Source of the DNA: an uncultured Marinicella sp.
GTDB lineage: Bacteria; Pseudomonadota; Gammaproteobacteria; Xanthomonadales; Marinicellaceae
Direction: 5' to 3'
Assembly: GCA_938008005.1 (NCBI GenBank)
Contig: CALLLZ010000388.1
Coordinates: forward strand, 1-8,677
DNA: 8,677 bases
Numbering within the stretch: the stretch's first letter is position 1; every line of letters begins with the position of its first letter. The position numbers and the translations under genes are program-made. The notes under the pieces were generated by a model, which ran no database searches, was not told the DNA's origin, and saw only the letters and a list, made by a program, of their open reading frames with translations. Positions 6,718-8,677 of the stretch are shown here, one piece after another.

Positions 6718-7518
6718 TCACCAATTTATTTTTTCTTTATTTAAAAATGCTTTTAAGCCTTTTTGGCCCTCTGCTGAAACACGAACCGCAGCAATAACTT
6801 GAGTCGTATATTCATCAATTTTCTTCTGTTGAGGCAATGTTCTCCCTACTACTGACATGACCAATTTTTTACTGATTTCTTTGGCATTTGGTCCGGTTAA
6901 AGTCATTAGTTCTAATTGACTTTCAATCATTGAGTTCAAGTTTTCATTGCTTACCACTTCTGAAACTATACCTAAATCTTTGGCTTTATTGGCGTCAAAT
7001 ATCTCTGCTGTTTGAAAATATCTTCGCGCTTTACGTGTACCAATTGCATCGATCACATAGGGTGATATAACGGCTGGAACTAAGCCCAATTTAGCTTCGG
7101 TTAAACCAAATCTAGCAGTTTCTTCAGCCACTACAATATCACAACAACAAGCCAAGCCAACCCCGCCACCTAAGGCCAGGCCTTGAATTTTGGCTATTGT
7201 AGCTTTTGCATTAAAGTTAATCGTTCTCATCAAAGACGCTAATTTTTCAGAGTCAATTTTATTTTCACTTTCACTGGCACTTGCCATACTTTTCATCCAA
7301 TTGATATCAGCCCCTGCTGAAAAAGATTTACCATTGGCTTGAAGAATAATGACTTGTACAGATTTGTCATCATTAAGTTTTTTAAAAACCGTTGTCAATT
7401 CCTCGATCATTTGTGCATTAAAGGCATTATGTACATCTGGACGATTCATGGTGACATAGGTGACACCAGACTTATGATTTTTTAATTGGATGGTTTGGTA
7501 GCTATTAAACATATTCAT
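6718..7518 (-). CDS. liuC: Enoyl-CoA hydratase family, probable methylglutaconyl-CoA hydratase
   Basis: A crotonase-fold enzyme of 266 residues, full length. Its likely role is hydration of 3-methylglutaconyl-CoA to HMG-CoA in leucine and isovalerate degradation. Family marks are MNRPDVHNAFN (24-34), the first oxyanion-hole segment SFSAGADI (65-72) and the second, GLALGGGVGLACCCDIV (113-129). The catalytic Glu equivalent to rat Glu164 is Glu141 (LTEAKLGLVPAVISPYV). The position of rat Glu144 is Gly121, a pattern I recall from bacterial LiuC-type hydratases. Assignment rests on that pattern plus its place 22 bases after liuB, its partner in the pathway. Start: ATG at 7518 or 7512; a GAGA lies very close to the first and at better spacing for the second, so the N-terminus may be two residues shorter. 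The crotonase call is firm; the exact substrate is inferred. Confidence 0.87.
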   Translation of the reverse strand: MNMFNSYQTIQLKNHKSGVTYVTMNRPDVHNAFNAQMIEELTTVFKKLNDDKSVQVIILQANGKSFSAGADINWMKSMASASESENKIDSEKLASLMRTINFNAKATIAKIQGLALGGGVGLACCCDIVVAEETARFGLTEAKLGLVPAVISPYVIDAIGTRKARRYFQTAEIFDANKAKDLGIVSEVVSNENLNSMIESQLELMTLTGPNAKEISKKLVMSVVGRTLPQQKKIDEYTTQVIAAVRVSAEGQKGLKAFLNKEKINW

Positions 7519-7540
7519 TTCTCAATTTAATTGTTTAGAA

Positions 7541-8677
7541 TCACATCCTAAACACACCGTAATTAACAGTATCAACATCAGCACAACTGCTGGTTTCTAT
7601 CGCAAGTGACAAAATTTGTCGGGTATCTACGGGATCTATTACCCCATCGTCCCACAATCTCGCTGTAGAATAGTATGGATGACCTTGATCTTCATACTGG
7701 TTTTTTATGTGTTCATAGAATGCTTCTTTCTCTGTTGAATCCCAAGTTTCACCAGTTCGATCATAACCATCTTGTTTAACAGTAGTTAGTACCGACGCTG
7801 CTTGATCACCACCCATAACCGAAATCCTTGAGTTTGGCCACATCCATAAAAACCGACCTTGATAGGCTCGGCCATTCATTGCATAATTACCAGCACCAAA
7901 TGAACCACCAATGACCACAGTAAATTTAGGTACTTGAGCACAGGCCACCGCCGTTACCATTTTTGCACCATCTTTAGCTATACCTGCATTCTCATATTTT
8001 TGACCAACCATAAAACCAGTGATATTTTGTAAAAACACCAAAGGAATCTTTCTTTGGTTACACAGCTCAACAAAGTGTGCACCTTTCAAAGCAGATTCAG
8101 CAAACAAGATACCGTTATTGGCAACGATACCTACAGGATAACCATTGATATGGGCAAATCCACAAATCAACGTGGTACCGTATTTCGCCTTAAATTCCTG
8201 AAATTCAGAAGCATCAACAATTCGCGCAATGATTTCTTTGACATCATATGGTGTTCGCGTGCTTTGAGGGATGATGCCATACAATTCATGACTTGGATAT
8301 AATGGTTCCTGTGCATCCTTTCTAACCAACCAATCATAATTAGGACGATTTAAAAAACGCAAACAGTTACGCGCCATTTGTAGTGCATGTGGATCATTTT
8401 CGGCAAAATGATCGGTAACTCCTGACTGTGATGAATGTACTTCTGCTCCACCTAAAGATTCAGCGTCGACAACTTCACCAGTAGCGGCTTTGACTAACGG
8501 CGGACCGCCTAAGAATATAGTTCCCTGCTCTTTGACAATAATCGCTTCATCACACATGGCAGGAACATACGCACCACCAGCGGTACATGACCCCATAACC
8601 ACTGCTATTTGCGGAATGTTTCTGGCTGACAGTTGGGCTTGGTTGTAAAAAATACGCCCAAAATGTTCTTTATCAGG
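7541..8677 (-). CDS. liuB: Methylcrotonyl-CoA carboxylase beta subunit, 5' end outside window
   Basis: This is the carboxyltransferase subunit. It moves CO2 from biotin on the alpha subunit (LiuD) to 3-methylcrotonyl-CoA, giving 3-methylglutaconyl-CoA in leucine degradation. The reading frame is open to the right edge, giving 378 residues; about 150 N-terminal residues of a roughly 535-residue family protein are missing. Visible marks, numbered from the edge, are HFGRIFYNQAQLSAR (5-19) and the N-domain CoA-site glycine motif GSCTAGGAY (29-37). The C-domain motif GGSFGAGNYAMNGRAY (257-272) and the MCC-typical FLWMWPNSRISVMGGDQAA follow. The GTG at 8602 is internal, not a start. Propionyl-CoA carboxylase beta is the main alternative, but the NYAMNGRAY and WMWPN region and the liuC neighbour favour MCC. 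Confidence 0.93.
   Translation of the reverse strand, partial: PDKEHFGRIFYNQAQLSARNIPQIAVVMGSCTAGGAYVPAMCDEAIIVKEQGTIFLGGPPLVKAATGEVVDAESLGGAEVHSSQSGVTDHFAENDPHALQMARNCLRFLNRPNYDWLVRKDAQEPLYPSHELYGIIPQSTRTPYDVKEIIARIVDASEFQEFKAKYGTTLICGFAHINGYPVGIVANNGILFAESALKGAHFVELCNQRKIPLVFLQNITGFMVGQKYENAGIAKDGAKMVTAVACAQVPKFTVVIGGSFGAGNYAMNGRAYQGRFLWMWPNSRISVMGGDQAASVLTTVKQDGYDRTGETWDSTEKEAFYEHIKNQYEDQGHPYYSTARLWDDGVIDPVDTRQILSLAIETSSCADVDTVNYGVFRM

Noticed and set aside
6279..6797. Plus-strand 172-codon ORF
   Set aside because: It is antisense to the start of the TonB-like gene and the end of liuC, has no recognisable domain and no ribosome binding site. It is a shadow of the Glu/Ser-rich coding strand.

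Overview
The window is AT-rich, gene-dense chromosomal DNA that reads as a gammaproteobacterium. The grounds are a RecA N-terminus and a MutS of the E. coli type, lying close together as recA and mutS often do in that class, plus a leucine-degradation (liu) operon. An aerobic, probably marine or free-living heterotroph is my inference. I cannot name the genus.

Layout. The left edge holds the first 69 codons of recA on the minus strand. A 351-base divergent intergenic region follows, with a perfect 8-bp-arm palindrome and putative promoters for both sides. Then comes katG (+), a catalase-peroxidase with a signal peptide, followed by a strong hairpin. A 299-base gap leads to mutS (+), which ends at a bidirectional terminator. 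The right half is all minus strand: the 3' part of liuB (methylcrotonyl-CoA carboxylase beta subunit, cut by the window edge), then liuC (methylglutaconyl-CoA hydratase type) 22 bases downstream. After 83 more bases comes a gene for an exported, very acidic protein with a C-terminal TonB-like domain, which appears to have its own promoter.

How the genes relate. recA, katG and mutS all deal with oxidative or DNA damage: peroxide removal outside the cytoplasm, recombinational repair with SOS signalling, and mismatch repair. Only recA and katG share a control region. liuB and liuC catalyse consecutive steps of leucine and isovalerate breakdown (3-methylcrotonyl-CoA to 3-methylglutaconyl-CoA to HMG-CoA). 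The TonB-like gene sits where liuD lies in the Pseudomonas-type operon, but it looks like a separate transcription unit.

I found no clearly new multi-gene system. The points most worth checking are the recA/katG palindrome (no canonical LexA box is visible), a palindrome filling the spacer of the TonB-like gene's promoter, the anchorless acidic TonB-domain protein, and the katG 3' hairpin whose T-tract is on the minus strand.
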